Of a stretch of DNA of 64,000 nt, positions 1-9,413 are shown in pieces (within the stretch, counting starts at the first letter, position 1; each line of letters begins with the position of its first letter). The DNA is from Ixodes scapularis (lineage: Eukaryota; Arthropoda; Arachnida; Ixodida; Ixodidae), in contig NW_024609956.1 of the NCBI RefSeq assembly GCF_016920785.2, forward strand, positions 61,000 to 124,999. Reading direction: 5' to 3'. The position numbers and the translations under genes were made by a program. Below the pieces are notes generated by a model, which worked only from the letters and a program-made list of their open reading frames with translations, was not told where the DNA came from and did no database searches.

Positions 1-2394
1 CATGAACTGCACTTCCTTATCGAAAAGGTCGATAGATGCAACGCTGACACACCCCAGCCCTGCCCTTTTTATTTCGTCTGCTTCAATAATCTCCCTAACA
101 GTTCTATTTTTATGTTTAGCAAGTACGGAACATGAGTCAAACAAAGGTTTGCATCCGCAGTCATGGCAGTGCACTGAAAGATGGCCATCCCGATAGTTTT
201 TTACGTTCAGACTATGTTCTCGGAGCCTATCGTTCAGGCATCTCCCAGTCTGACCAACATACTTCTTACCGCATGTTAAGGGAATCTGATATACCACACC
301 CTCAACACAAACGACAAACGGATTTCTGTGCTTAATCACACAACCCAGCGAGGCTTTCCGGAAAGGGTTCGTCAAATGACTAAGCCTGGCTAGCTTCTCT
401 GGCGCAGAAAAGACCACTTTAGTGTTTATGCGGCTTGCTATTTTCTTTAGGTTATGCGCCGTCTTGTGCATATAAGGCACGACTGCAATCCTTTGTTTAC
501 TCCTGGCCTCTTCTGGACGGGTGTTGCCCTTAGCTCGAAGCCTCTTAAGGATCACCTCGGCTACCGACACCAGTACAGCCTCCGGGTAGCCAGCCGCCAA
601 CAGACGTTCAGACTGCTCCTGGACACTCAAATGTGCCACGTGGTGACATGACTTATGAAGGGCGTTCTTGAAGCACAAATTAACAATCCCTCTCTTAACC
701 AGTTTTGAGTGGGACGAATTAAAAGGCAGCAGGGGCTTGTTGGCTCTAGGTTGATACATCCAACATACATGATTCTCGACGAAAGTAAGCCTGATGTCGA
801 GGAAACGGATGACACCATCTACGGGCACTTCATGTGTAAGTTTCAGGGGATGAAGGGCATCACTAAACATAGTTAAAAGACTATCCACCACCGAATGGAA
901 ATGTGTCGAGTCGCAGTTAAGAAATACTAAAAAATCATCAACAAATCTAAAACACTTCCTTACGTTAAAATCGCTCAGGCAGTCCGAAAGGACTCTGTCA
1001 TGATACGCTAAAAAAATGTCACTTAAAATGGGCGCTAAACATGAGCCGATACAAATACCTTCCTTTTGAAGGTACGTGTCTTTGTTCCATTCCGCGAAAG
1101 TAGACTTAAGATAAAACGAGAGTAGATCTAAAAAGTCATCCACCGTCACGCCCACAGCGTTTTGAAAAGCCACAACCCCATACCCCTGAATACAATCCTC
1201 AACGCAACTTCGTAATTTGTCATGAGGTAAGGAGTAATAAAGATCTTTAATGTCCAATGAACATGCTAAAATACCTACGTCAGCGTTCATCTTCAAAAAA
1301 TCCACCACTTCGTCAGAGCTCCTGACTAAAAACGGGTCGTCAATGGTAAGGATCTTTAGTTTATCTTGCAACCACAAGGCAATCGACTTTTGCCAAGTGC
1401 CATGCTCAGAGACTATGACCCTCAAAGGCCAGTCTTCCTTATGTGTTTTCACACTGAACATAATCTGTAAACAACCACTTCTGCTATTTTCAACGCTTTT
1501 AGCCAAGCGGGTCAGGTTTAACCTATTACAAAGACGCTTCCCCTCTCCCTTCAGTTTTTTCAGAGGCACATCCTGCCGTAGATTGAACACGGAGGTGATA
1601 GCCTCGAGGGCTTTCCCTCCGAATTCCCCCTCCGTTAAAACAACAAAACCCCCTTCTTTATCAGCGGGAAGGACCGACAAGTGCCGTTCCCTTAACAAAG
1701 AGACGACACGTCTAACTGGCAGACGGGACGGTGCCGGTTTTTTACGGGGTAACGCATCCACACCCTCAGATATGCATCTCTTAATTTCGTCCTCTGGAGC
1801 GCACCTAGAGACATCCCGGACAAGCCCTAGAAGTTCCGGAGCACTCATAACCGGTTCAACGGCAAACTTAGGCCCTAAAGCAAGTACCCGTCTAGCTTCC
1901 TCAGGGAGCTGCACATCACTTACAGTCCTGACGTTGCAAGTAACCACTGGACGTTTCTTGGGTATGCTGCCTCTAAGACGTGTCAGCGACTGCTGCCAGA
2001 TGAATTCCGTGCACCGGTCCACGATGCCGAAGAACTCCCGCAGTCGTCGGCTGTCCGAATCCGGCTTGCCAGGGTCCCGAAGAATAGAGCACAGCAGATC
2101 CTTGTAGAGACGCACTTGCCGTCGCCATTCAGATCTCAGGACCTTCAGAATTCTTGTTCCATGACCGGCCGACGGAAGGAACCCGCCAAACAGCCGCATA
2201 ATTTCTTCGGGCAAGTGCTTACAGCGTATGCAAAAAGTAAGCGTGCGAGCCATACAGGCGGCGTTGGCAAGGAGTGAAGCGATGAAGCAAGGATCCAACG
2301 AAGAACATTTAAAAGGGCCCGATGTACTAGAAATGAGACTTATCAAAGCTGTGTGTTGGGCTAGTTGGTATTGGTCTTGGGTTGCCAAAGGCAT
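1..2394 (-). CDS. PLE reverse transcriptase / GIY-YIG endonuclease, copy A (3' end outside window)
   Basis: The frame starts at the ATG at 2394 (reverse strand) and runs 798 codons to base 1, still open; by comparison with copy D about 10 more codons are expected. It encodes the single PLE polyprotein: a DK motif (LPADKEGG) near residue 242, RT motif A (SLDIKDLYYSLP, Asp about 381), a GICIGS motif near 446, RT motif C (FRFVDD, about 483-487), and a C-terminal GIY-YIG nuclease whose GVVY...KKYVGQTGR block lies near 699-716. The enzyme nicks DNA and reverse-transcribes its RNA at the target. Unlike copy D, the homopolymer at 1010-1016 has seven A/T pairs and keeps frame, so this copy looks intact. 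The start codon lies within the 21 bp shared with the tail of upstream copy B. Confidence 0.85.
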   Translation of the reverse strand, partial: MPLATQDQYQLAQHTALISLISSTSGPFKCSSLDPCFIASLLANAACMARTLTFCIRCKHLPEEIMRLFGGFLPSAGHGTRILKVLRSEWRRQVRLYKDLLCSILRDPGKPDSDSRRLREFFGIVDRCTEFIWQQSLTRLRGSIPKKRPVVTCNVRTVSDVQLPEEARRVLALGPKFAVEPVMSAPELLGLVRDVSRCAPEDEIKRCISEGVDALPRKKPAPSRLPVRRVVSLLRERHLSVLPADKEGGFVVLTEGEFGGKALEAITSVFNLRQDVPLKKLKGEGKRLCNRLNLTRLAKSVENSRSGCLQIMFSVKTHKEDWPLRVIVSEHGTWQKSIALWLQDKLKILTIDDPFLVRSSDEVVDFLKMNADVGILACSLDIKDLYYSLPHDKLRSCVEDCIQGYGVVAFQNAVGVTVDDFLDLLSFYLKSTFAEWNKDTYLQKEGICIGSCLAPILSDIFLAYHDRVLSDCLSDFNVRKCFRFVDDFLVFLNCDSTHFHSVVDSLLTMFSDALHPLKLTHEVPVDGVIRFLDIRLTFVENHVCWMYQPRANKPLLPFNSSHSKLVKRGIVNLCFKNALHKSCHHVAHLSVQEQSERLLAAGYPEAVLVSVAEVILKRLRAKGNTRPEEARSKQRIAVVPYMHKTAHNLKKIASRINTKVVFSAPEKLARLSHLTNPFRKASLGCVIKHRNPFVVCVEGVVYQIPLTCGKKYVGQTGRCLNDRLREHSLNVKNYRDGHLSVHCHDCGCKPLFDSCSVLAKHKNRTVREIIEADEIKRAGLGCVSVASIDLFDKEVQFM

Positions 2395-3716
2395 GGTAGC
2401 GCTTTTTTGGACGAGGACAAAAGAAAGAAAGACAAGACAGACACGAGCGCTGACTGCAACTATTTAATCAACATGGAAATGAGGCATATATACACGCTTC
2501 GATCCTATCAATCAACCAACCCCAGGCCTAGCCGCCACCTGCATGAACTGCACTTCCTTATCGAAAAGGTCGATAGATGCAACGCTGACACACCCCAGCC
2601 CTGCCCTTTTTATTTCGTCTGCTTCAATAATCTCCCTAACAGTTCTATTTTTATGTTTAGCAAGTACGGAACATGAGTCAAACAAAGGTTTGCATCCGCA
2701 GTCATGGCAGTGCACTGAAAGATGGCCATCCCGATAGTTTTTTACGTTCAGACTATGTTCTCGGAGCCTATCGTTCAGGCATCTCCCAGTCTGACCAACA
2801 TACTTCTTACCGCATGTTAAGGGAATCTGATATACCACACCCTCAACACAAACGACAAACGGATTTCTGTGCTTAATCACACAACCCAGCGAGGCTTTCC
2901 GGAAAGGGTTCGTCAAATGACTAAGCCTGGCTAGCTTCTCTGGCGCAGAAAAGACCACTTTAGTGTTTATGCGGCTTGCTATTTTCTTTAGGTTATGCGC
3001 CGTCTTGTGCATATAAGGCACGACTGCAATCCTTTGTTTACTCCTGGCCTCTTCTGGACGGGTGTTGCCCTTAGCTCGAAGCCTCTTAAGGATCACCTCG
3101 GCTACCGACACCAGTACAGCCTCCGGGTAGCCAGCCGCCAACAGACGTTCAGACTGCTCCTGGACACTCAAATGTGCCACGTGGTGACATGACTTATGAA
3201 GGGCGTTCTTGAAGCACAAATTAACAATCCCTCTCTTAACCAGTTTTGAGTGGGACGAATTAAAAGGCAGCAGGGGCTTGTTGGCTCTAGGTTGATACAT
3301 CCAACATACATGATTCTCGACGAAAGTAAGCCTGATGTCGAGGAAACGGATGACACCATCTACGGGCACTTCATGTGTAAGTTTCAGGGGATGAAGGGCA
3401 TCACTAAACATAGTTAAAAGACTATCCACCACCGAATGGAAATGTGTCGAGTCGCAGTTAAGAAATACTAAAAAATCATCAACAAATCTAAAACACTTCC
3501 TTACGTTAAAATCGCTCAGGCAGTCCGAAAGGACTCTGTCATGATACGCTAAAAAAATGTCACTTAAAATGGGCGCTAAACATGAGCCGATACAAATACC
3601 TTCCTTTTGAAGGTACGTGTCTTTGTTCCATTCCGCGAAAGTAGACTTAAGATAAAACGAGAGTAGATCTAAAAAGTCATCCACCGTCACGCCCACAGCG
3701 TTTTGAAAAGCCACAA
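2374..3716 (-). mobile_element. PLE copy B, 5'-truncated upstream copy of A
   Basis: This 1343-bp stretch repeats copy A from the RT core to the 3' terminus. Its 3' tail (2374-2511) includes the ATG and first seven codons of the next copy's ORF before copy A's unique sequence begins. It acts as the upstream pseudo-LTR of A, giving A a leader. The truncation point (3716) falls just before the RT segment reading VAFQNAVG. Confidence 0.88.
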
Positions 3717-3747
3717 GCCCTTCATAAGTCATGTCACCACGTGGCAC
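2512..3747 (-). pseudogene. truncated PLE ORF of copy B, fused to inverted flank
   Basis: A 411-codon frame on the minus strand. Its first ten codons come from copy C read antisense across the B/C junction (start at 3747, reading MPRGDMTYEG). From there it follows the normal PLE protein from the RT segment VAFQNAVG to the natural stop. It keeps the GICIGS motif, FRFVDD and the whole GIY-YIG domain, but lacks the N-terminal region and RT motif A. It should not be a functional reverse transcriptase; a free GIY-YIG domain could in principle be made. The chimeric start is a by-product of the inverted junction. Confidence 0.8.
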
Positions 3748-4547
3748 ATTTGAGTGTCCAGGAGCAGTCTGAACGTCTGTTGGCGGCTGGCTACCCGGAG
3801 GCTGTACTGGTGTCGGTAGCCGAGGTGATCCTTAAGAGGCTTCGAGCTAAGGGCAACACCCGTCCAGAAGAGGCCAGGAGTAAACAAAGGATTGCAGTCG
3901 TGCCTTATATGCACAAGACGGCGCATAACCTAAAGAAAATAGCAAGCCGCATAAACACTAAAGTGGTCTTTTCTGCGCCAGAGAAGCTAGCCAGGCTTAG
4001 TCATTTGACGAACCCTTTCCGGAAAGCCTCGCTGGGTTGTGTGATTAAGCACAGAAATCCGTTTGTCGTTTGTGTTGAGGGTGTGGTATATCAGATTCCC
4101 TTAACATGCGGTAAGAAGTATGTTGGTCAGACTGGGAGATGCCTGAACGATAGGCTCCGAGAACATAGTCTGAACGTAAAAAACTATCGGGATGGCCATC
4201 TTTCAGTGCACTGCCATGACTGCGGATGCAAACCTTTGTTTGACTCATGTTCCGTACTTGCTAAACATAAAAATAGAACTGTTAGGGAGATTATTGAAGC
4301 AGACGAAATAAAAAGGGCAGGGCTGGGGTGTGTCAGCGTTGCATCTATCGACCTTTTCGATAAGGAAGTGCAGTTCATGCAGGTGGCGGCTAGGCCTGGG
4401 GTTGGTTGATTGATAGGATCGAAGCGTGTATATATGCCTCATTTCCATGTTGATTAAATAGTTGCAGTCAGCGCTCGTGTCTGTCTTGTCTTTCTTTCTT
4501 TTGTCCTCGTCCAAAAAAGCGCTACCATGCCTTTGGCAACCCAAGAC
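3717..4547 (+). mobile_element. PLE copy C, 5'-truncated upstream copy of D (pLTR-like)
   Basis: These 831 bp match 6259-7089, the 3' part of copy D, over the same length. It carries a 222-codon frame (3741-4409) beginning in the connector after the RT and containing the full GIY-YIG nuclease, then 117 bp of untranslated tail, then the ATG at 4527 that opens copy D's ORF. With 6259-7089 it forms the pair of direct repeats (pseudo-LTRs) bracketing D. Confidence 0.88.
3741..4409 (+). pseudogene. PLE C-terminal fragment with GIY-YIG endonuclease
   Basis: A 222-codon remnant starting after the RT domain. It covers the connector and the GIY-YIG nuclease (GVVYQIPLTCGKKYVGQTGR, then RLREH) and ends at the natural stop. 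A His/Cys-rich stretch (HCHDCGC) follows the catalytic module, as in endonuclease-bearing PLEs. No RT motifs are present, so it is a decayed part of copy C and probably serves only as leader DNA for copy D. Confidence 0.82.
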
Positions 4548-6951
4548 CAATACCAACTAGCCCAACACACAGCTTTGATAAGTCTCATTTCTAGTACATC
4601 GGGCCCTTTTAAATGTTCTTCGTTGGATCCTTGCTTCATCGCTTCACTCCTTGCCAACGCCGCCTGTATGGCTCGCACGCTTACTTTTTGCATACGCTGT
4701 AAGCACTTGCCCGAAGAAATTATGCGGCTGTTTGGCGGGTTCCTTCCGTCGGCCGGTCATGGAACAAGAATTCTGAAGGTCCTGAGATCTGAATGGCGAC
4801 GGCAAGTGCGTCTCTACAAGGATCTGCTGTGCTCTATTCTTCGGGACCCTGGCAAGCCGGATTCGGACAGCCGACGACTGCGGGAGTTCTTCGGCATCGT
4901 GGACCGGTGCACGGAATTCATCTGGCAGCAGTCGCTGACACGTCTTAGAGGCAGCATACCCAAGAAACGTCCAGTGGTTACTTGCAACGTCAGGACTGTA
5001 AGTGATGTGCAGCTCCCTGAGGAAGCTAGACGGGTACTTGCTTTAGGGCCTAAGTTTGCCGTTGAACCGGTTATGAGTGCTCCGGAACTTCTAGGGCTTG
5101 TCCGGGATGTCTCTAGGTGCGCTCCAGAGGACGAAATTAAGAGATGCATATCTGAGGGTGTGGATGCGTTACCCCGTAAAAAACCGGCACCGTCCCGTCT
5201 GCCAGTTAGACGTGTCGTCTCTTTGTTAAGGGAACGGCACTTGTCGGTCCTTCCCGCTGATAAAGAAGGGGGTTTTGTTGTTTTAACGGAGGGGGAATTC
5301 GGAGGGAAAGCCCTCGAGGCTATCACCTCCGTGTTCAATCTACGGCAGGATGTGCCTCTGAAAAAACTGAAGGGAGAGGGGAAGCGTCTTTGTAATAGGT
5401 TAAACCTGACCCGCTTGGCTAAAAGCGTTGAAAATAGCAGAAGTGGTTGTTTACAGATTATGTTCAGTGTGAAAACACATAAGGAAGACTGGCCTTTGAG
5501 GGTCATAGTCTCTGAGCATGGCACTTGGCAAAAGTCGATTGCCTTGTGGTTGCAAGATAAACTAAAGATCCTTACCATTGACGACCCGTTTTTAGTCAGG
5601 AGCTCTGACGAAGTGGTGGATTTTTTGAAGATGAACGCTGACGTAGGTATTTTAGCATGTTCATTGGACATTAAAGATCTTTATTACTCCTTACCTCATG
5701 ACAAATTACGAAGTTGCGTTGAGGATTGTATTCAGGGGTATGGGGTTGTGGCTTTTCAAAACGCTGTGGGCGTGACGGTGGATGACTTTTTAGATCTACT
5801 CTCGTTTTATCTTAAGTCTACTTTCGCGGAATGGAACAAAGACACGTACCTTCAAAAGGAAGGTATTTGTATCGGCTCATGTTTAGCGCCCATTTTAAGT
5901 GACATTTTTTTTAGCGTATCATGACAGAGTCCTTTCGGACTGCCTGAGCGATTTTAACGTAAGGAAGTGTTTTAGATTTGTTGATGATTTTTTAGTATTT
6001 CTTAACTGCGACTCGACACATTTCCATTCGGTGGTGGATAGTCTTTTAACTATGTTTAGTGATGCCCTTCATCCCCTGAAACTTACACATGAAGTGCCCG
6101 TAGATGGTGTCATCCGTTTCCTCGACATCAGGCTTACTTTCGTCGAGAATCATGTATGTTGGATGTATCAACCTAGAGCCAACAAGCCCCTGCTGCCTTT
6201 TAATTCGTCCCACTCAAAACTGGTTAAGAGAGGGATTGTTAATTTGTGCTTCAAGAACGCCCTTCATAAGTCATGTCACCACGTGGCACATTTGAGTGTC
6301 CAGGAGCAGTCTGAACGTCTGTTGGCGGCTGGCTACCCGGAGGCTGTACTGGTGTCGGTAGCCGAGGTGATCCTTAAGAGGCTTCGAGCTAAGGGCAACA
6401 CCCGTCCAGAAGAGGCCAGGAGTAAACAAAGGATTGCAGTCGTGCCTTATATGCACAAGACGGCGCATAACCTAAAGAAAATAGCAAGCCGCATAAACAC
6501 TAAAGTGGTCTTTTCTGCGCCAGAGAAGCTAGCCAGGCTTAGTCATTTGACGAACCCTTTCCGGAAAGCCTCGCTGGGTTGTGTGATTAAGCACAGAAAT
6601 CCGTTTGTCGTTTGTGTTGAGGGTGTGGTATATCAGATTCCCTTAACATGCGGTAAGAAGTATGTTGGTCAGACTGGGAGATGCCTGAACGATAGGCTCC
6701 GAGAACATAGTCTGAACGTAAAAAACTATCGGGATGGCCATCTTTCAGTGCACTGCCATGACTGCGGATGCAAACCTTTGTTTGACTCATGTTCCGTACT
6801 TGCTAAACATAAAAATAGAACTGTTAGGGAGATTATTGAAGCAGACGAAATAAAAAGGGCAGGGCTGGGGTGTGTCAGCGTTGCATCTATCGACCTTTTC
6901 GATAAGGAAGTGCAGTTCATGCAGGTGGCGGCTAGGCCTGGGGTTGGTTGA
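4527..6951 (+). pseudogene. PLE reverse transcriptase / GIY-YIG ORF, copy D (one frameshift)
   Basis: Full-length PLE ORF of about 807 codons in two frames: 4527-5924 and 5899-6951. The break is an extra T in the run at 5905-5912 (eight T against seven in copies A and B), just after the GICIGS...LSDIF motif and before FRFVDD. The first frame holds the DK motif (residues 245-246) and motif A Asp (about 381); the second holds motif C (5971-5988) and the GIY-YIG domain (from 6622). The start is set by the ATG at 4527, inside the 21 bp contributed by copy C. A homopolymer length change could be real or a sequencing error. Confidence 0.88.
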
Positions 6952-7089
6952 TTGATAGGATCGAAGCGTGTATATATGCCTCATTTCCATGTTGATTAAA
7001 TAGTTGCAGTCAGCGCTCGTGTCTGTCTTGTCTTTCTTTCTTTTGTCCTCGTCCAAAAAAGCGCTACCATGCCTTTGGCAACCCAAGAC
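6259..7089 (+). repeat. 3' pseudo-LTR of PLE copy D
   Basis: Direct repeat of 3717-4547 at the end of copy D. It ends at 7089 with the same 21 bp that begin the ORF (ATG plus seven codons), then leaves PLE sequence. The element's 3' terminus therefore carries the next unit's start codon, as expected if the transcribed template spans a tandem junction. Confidence 0.85.
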
Positions 7090-7116
7090 TACTTTCATAA
7101 GTGATTGAAACAGTTG

Positions 7117-7176
7117 TCAAGATGTGGAAACCACAAAAAAGGTAGATGCTTAAATATGATTGCCGGGCCCCTTTAA
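7117..7176 (-). mobile_element. fragment of the 8.45-kb TTAA-type element
   Basis: Read on the minus strand from 7176, this matches the first ~60 bp of the element at 8454 (end TTAAAGGGGCCC, then a shared AATCATATTTAAGC block) with a few changes. It lies just right of the PLE array, which suggests the array landed in or beside a TTAA-type element. Confidence 0.6.
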
Positions 7177-7579
7177 CAAACCACAAACTCTTACAATACG
7201 TGAAGAATTCATTAGATGCCTCTGCTACAAGTGTTATGCACAGGCTTAAAGTCGCTGGTGCAAAAATGATTTCATAGAGATGCCCCTGTGCATTGTCTGT
7301 TTCATGACATTGGCTGAGGTGGGGGGAGGGGGCATACCATTTTGGATGGTAAGAGCGACAACCTCTTCTGTCACCCCACACAAACCCTTGCGAAGGAAAG
7401 CAGATAGCGCTATGACTTTGCTGCGTAACTTGAGGCAGGGGCTTGTAGAGAAGCAGAGAGTGAAGTGTCTTCCAATACCAGCTATGACACTACCGTAAAA
7501 CACTGATAAGAAACTACAGCAAACAAAACCACATATAGGCATGACTTGCCAACATAAACCCGTGTACCGTAAAATCCTG

Positions 7580-7660
7580 AGCAAGCGCCCACTCAAAATT
7601 TCTAGACATTTCCTCAGAATTTAGGAATGGGTGCTTCATAGGTCATAAATATGCAAAAAA
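7580..7660 (+). repeat. dispersed repeat, second copy at 14308-14380
   Basis: Both sites share a GAGCAAG(C/T)GCCCACTCAAAATTT block, followed 20-30 bp later by a GGATGGGTGCTT...AGGTCAT block. Family unknown; similarity is partial and no ends could be defined. Confidence 0.45.
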
Positions 7661-7715
7661 TATGTGTCCAACATATGGAAGGTTACTTAAAGAAGGGGAT
7701 GGACAACAATGACTT

Positions 7716-8205
7716 CCAATAGACAATATGCGAAATTGTTTGAACGCCTGGCAACACTCTGTGCGCTGCCATCTTTGTTGCGTCGAGATTTCTCTGCTGT
7801 TTGTCACTTTCATAGCGTTGTCGGTAGCAATTGCGGCCTACTGCTCATTCTCATCGCTCCTCATTCACACCTGCGAGCTAAGCGTTAGTATTGTTTGACG
7901 CCTTTCTTGCGCATGTACATGCTTATTGCCAAACCGGTCGCTGGTTTCTCGCCGCAACCAACATGGCAGACATAAACTTCAGCTTGAAATTTGGCTTTGA
8001 GTGCCGGCAAAGGCGCGGGCACGGGCTTGGGCTTCTGGTTTTCGAAAGCGCTTTCTCTGCGCGAATGTTTGTGCGAGTAAAGGATTTTTCAGAACTACGC
8101 TTTTGCACCCTGGCCTTTGCCAGCACCGAAACCAACTAGTGAGACAGAGCATGCTCTTCGGCGCCTCACTAGATGGCACTATGCATTTCGCATATTGTCT
8201 ATTGG
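7716..8205. mobile_element. 490-bp element with 21-bp perfect terminal inverted repeats
   Basis: The left end reads CCAATAGACAATATGCGAAA and the right end is its exact reverse complement (21 bp matched). No clear target duplication and no transposase frame is visible, so it is a non-autonomous inverted-repeat element of unknown superfamily. Overlapping short ORFs inside look like chance frames. Confidence 0.6.
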
Positions 8206-8221
8206 CAAATGCATTTACTGA

Positions 8222-8352
8222 CCCGAAGTTCACATATATAGGTGAAGGAGGGAAAAGGGGAAAGTGAAAGCTGCCACAGTGACAAGAGAAAAAAAAGTAA
8301 TGTTTCACCCTCACCTCTTTTTCCTTCTCCTATATATGGTAACTTCAGGCCA
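8222..8352. repeat. imperfect fold-back
   Basis: GAAGTTCACATATATAGG on the left pairs imperfectly with CCTATATATGGTAACTTC on the right around an A/G-rich middle. An AATAAA lies just downstream at about 8353. It may be a decayed miniature element or an RNA 3' end; neither is certain. Confidence 0.4.
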
Positions 8353-8453
8353 ATAAATGTTGTTGCAAGTTAGAAGTCATTGTTGTTGTCTGTCCCCTTC
8401 TCTGTGTTACCTTCCTTATGTTGGATACTGTTATCAAATCGCTTATTTTGTAC

Positions 8454-9413
8454 TTAAAGGGGCCCTGCAATCATATTTAAGCGTCTACCTTTTTTGCGGT
8501 TTCTAAGTCTCTTGGAGTTCGGGCAAGCCAGCGGGCACGGGGAGAGTAACTAAATATCAGTGCGCCACATTTTAACCGGACGACGCGGAAACCTCCTTCG
8601 CCGACGGGAGCGACCCACAGTACCGAAAGCGCGCAAAATGTGACATCTTTGGTCCTGGGCTTACTACTGGTCAGAGCCGCTAAAAGCTTCTTTTTAGTCG
8701 AAATACAAGATGTAAGTGGCGCGAACCATTTTAATTATTTATAAAAATAGTTTTGTTCAGTATTTTAGGTCAGAAAAGAAACGAATGCAGTTTATAAAGT
8801 ACGGAAACAAGAAATGACCTGTTGACATACCCGCCACCAAGCAGTGGCACCGACACGGAAAGGTCCCGGATGTACGAGGCGGCGCTGCGGTCGTATGGAC
8901 AGGAGGATCCGACCGGCTCCGAGCGTTTCGAAGGCCTTCGGCGAGAAGCTCTGTCTTGCGGTTTGGCTGTTTGGCGGTATTGCAGTGCGAAGTGGCTCCC
9001 ATTCTGAACTGATCCTTACCCCATGTTGCTGTCATTTGTAGCCAATGAAGTGTCATGCCGGATTAGTGTTTAATCACGCAGCAAATGCAATGAGAGCCGC
9101 TCTGGCTGCCTGCTGCGTACAACCTATTCAGAACGTGCTTTGGTGGCGCCCTCGCGCTGTCGACACGGAGTGCGGCAGCCGTGAGCGCTCGCCGAGCTCA
9201 CTACCCCTCCTCTAGTTCACGGCCACTCAAGCAGCCAAGGACATCATGAGGAACGTTATTGTTTGCTTGTTTTTGTCATTTTAATTTTCCTATAACTATT
9301 AAAATAAAGTGCACTTTGATAAAAATAAAGTTTAACTAAGTTACTACATTCAGTGTGCTCAGGTTCGGTGCAAATTAAAAACCAGTAAAAAAGTCCTTGC
9401 AGGGCCCCTTTAA
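8454..9413. mobile_element. TTAA-type miniature element (960 bp)
   Basis: The ends TTAAAGGGGCCCTGCAA and TTGCAGGGCCCCTTTAA are perfect 17-bp inverted repeats, and the outermost TTAA could be the target site. Internal ORFs (for example 8757-9056 minus) resemble nothing known to me. TTAA target choice is typical of piggyBac-like and Kolobok-like transposases, but no transposase is present to decide. Confidence 0.65.

Larger units (their letters stand above)
1..7089. mobile_element. Penelope-like retroelement array, four copies head-to-head (A- B- | C+ D+)
   Basis: Positions 1-3716 read as two minus-strand copies and 3717-7089 as two plus-strand copies of one Penelope-like element. Copies B (2374-3716) and C (3717-4547) are 5'-truncated and lie upstream of full-length copies A and D respectively. 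The B/C junction is abrupt: the sequence follows copy A's pattern up to 3716 and copy D's from 3717, with no shared bases at the joint. Copies appear almost identical; the only difference I found is a T-run of 7 in A and B against 8 in D. Tandem partial copies forming pseudo-LTRs, and inverted partial copies, are known for PLEs. The left end lies outside the window; by comparison with B, 168 nt of A are missing there. Confidence 0.9.

Noticed and set aside
2543..2876. Short plus-strand ORFs across the PLE copies (also at 2-335, 454-651, 1250-2107 and their mirrors)
   Set aside because: They are antisense shadows of the PLE frame; identical peptides recur in each copy only because the DNA is repeated.
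4380..4560. Hammerhead ribozyme in the PLE terminal repeat
   Set aside because: PLE pseudo-LTRs are known to carry hammerhead motifs, so I looked on both strands for the CTGATGA and GAAA core elements in order; they are not present in canonical form.
1..7089. Treating the inverted PLE array as a plain sequencing palindrome
   Set aside because: A missing-adapter palindrome would be symmetrical; here the inner copies end at different places and D differs from A in the T-run. It still needs read-level confirmation.
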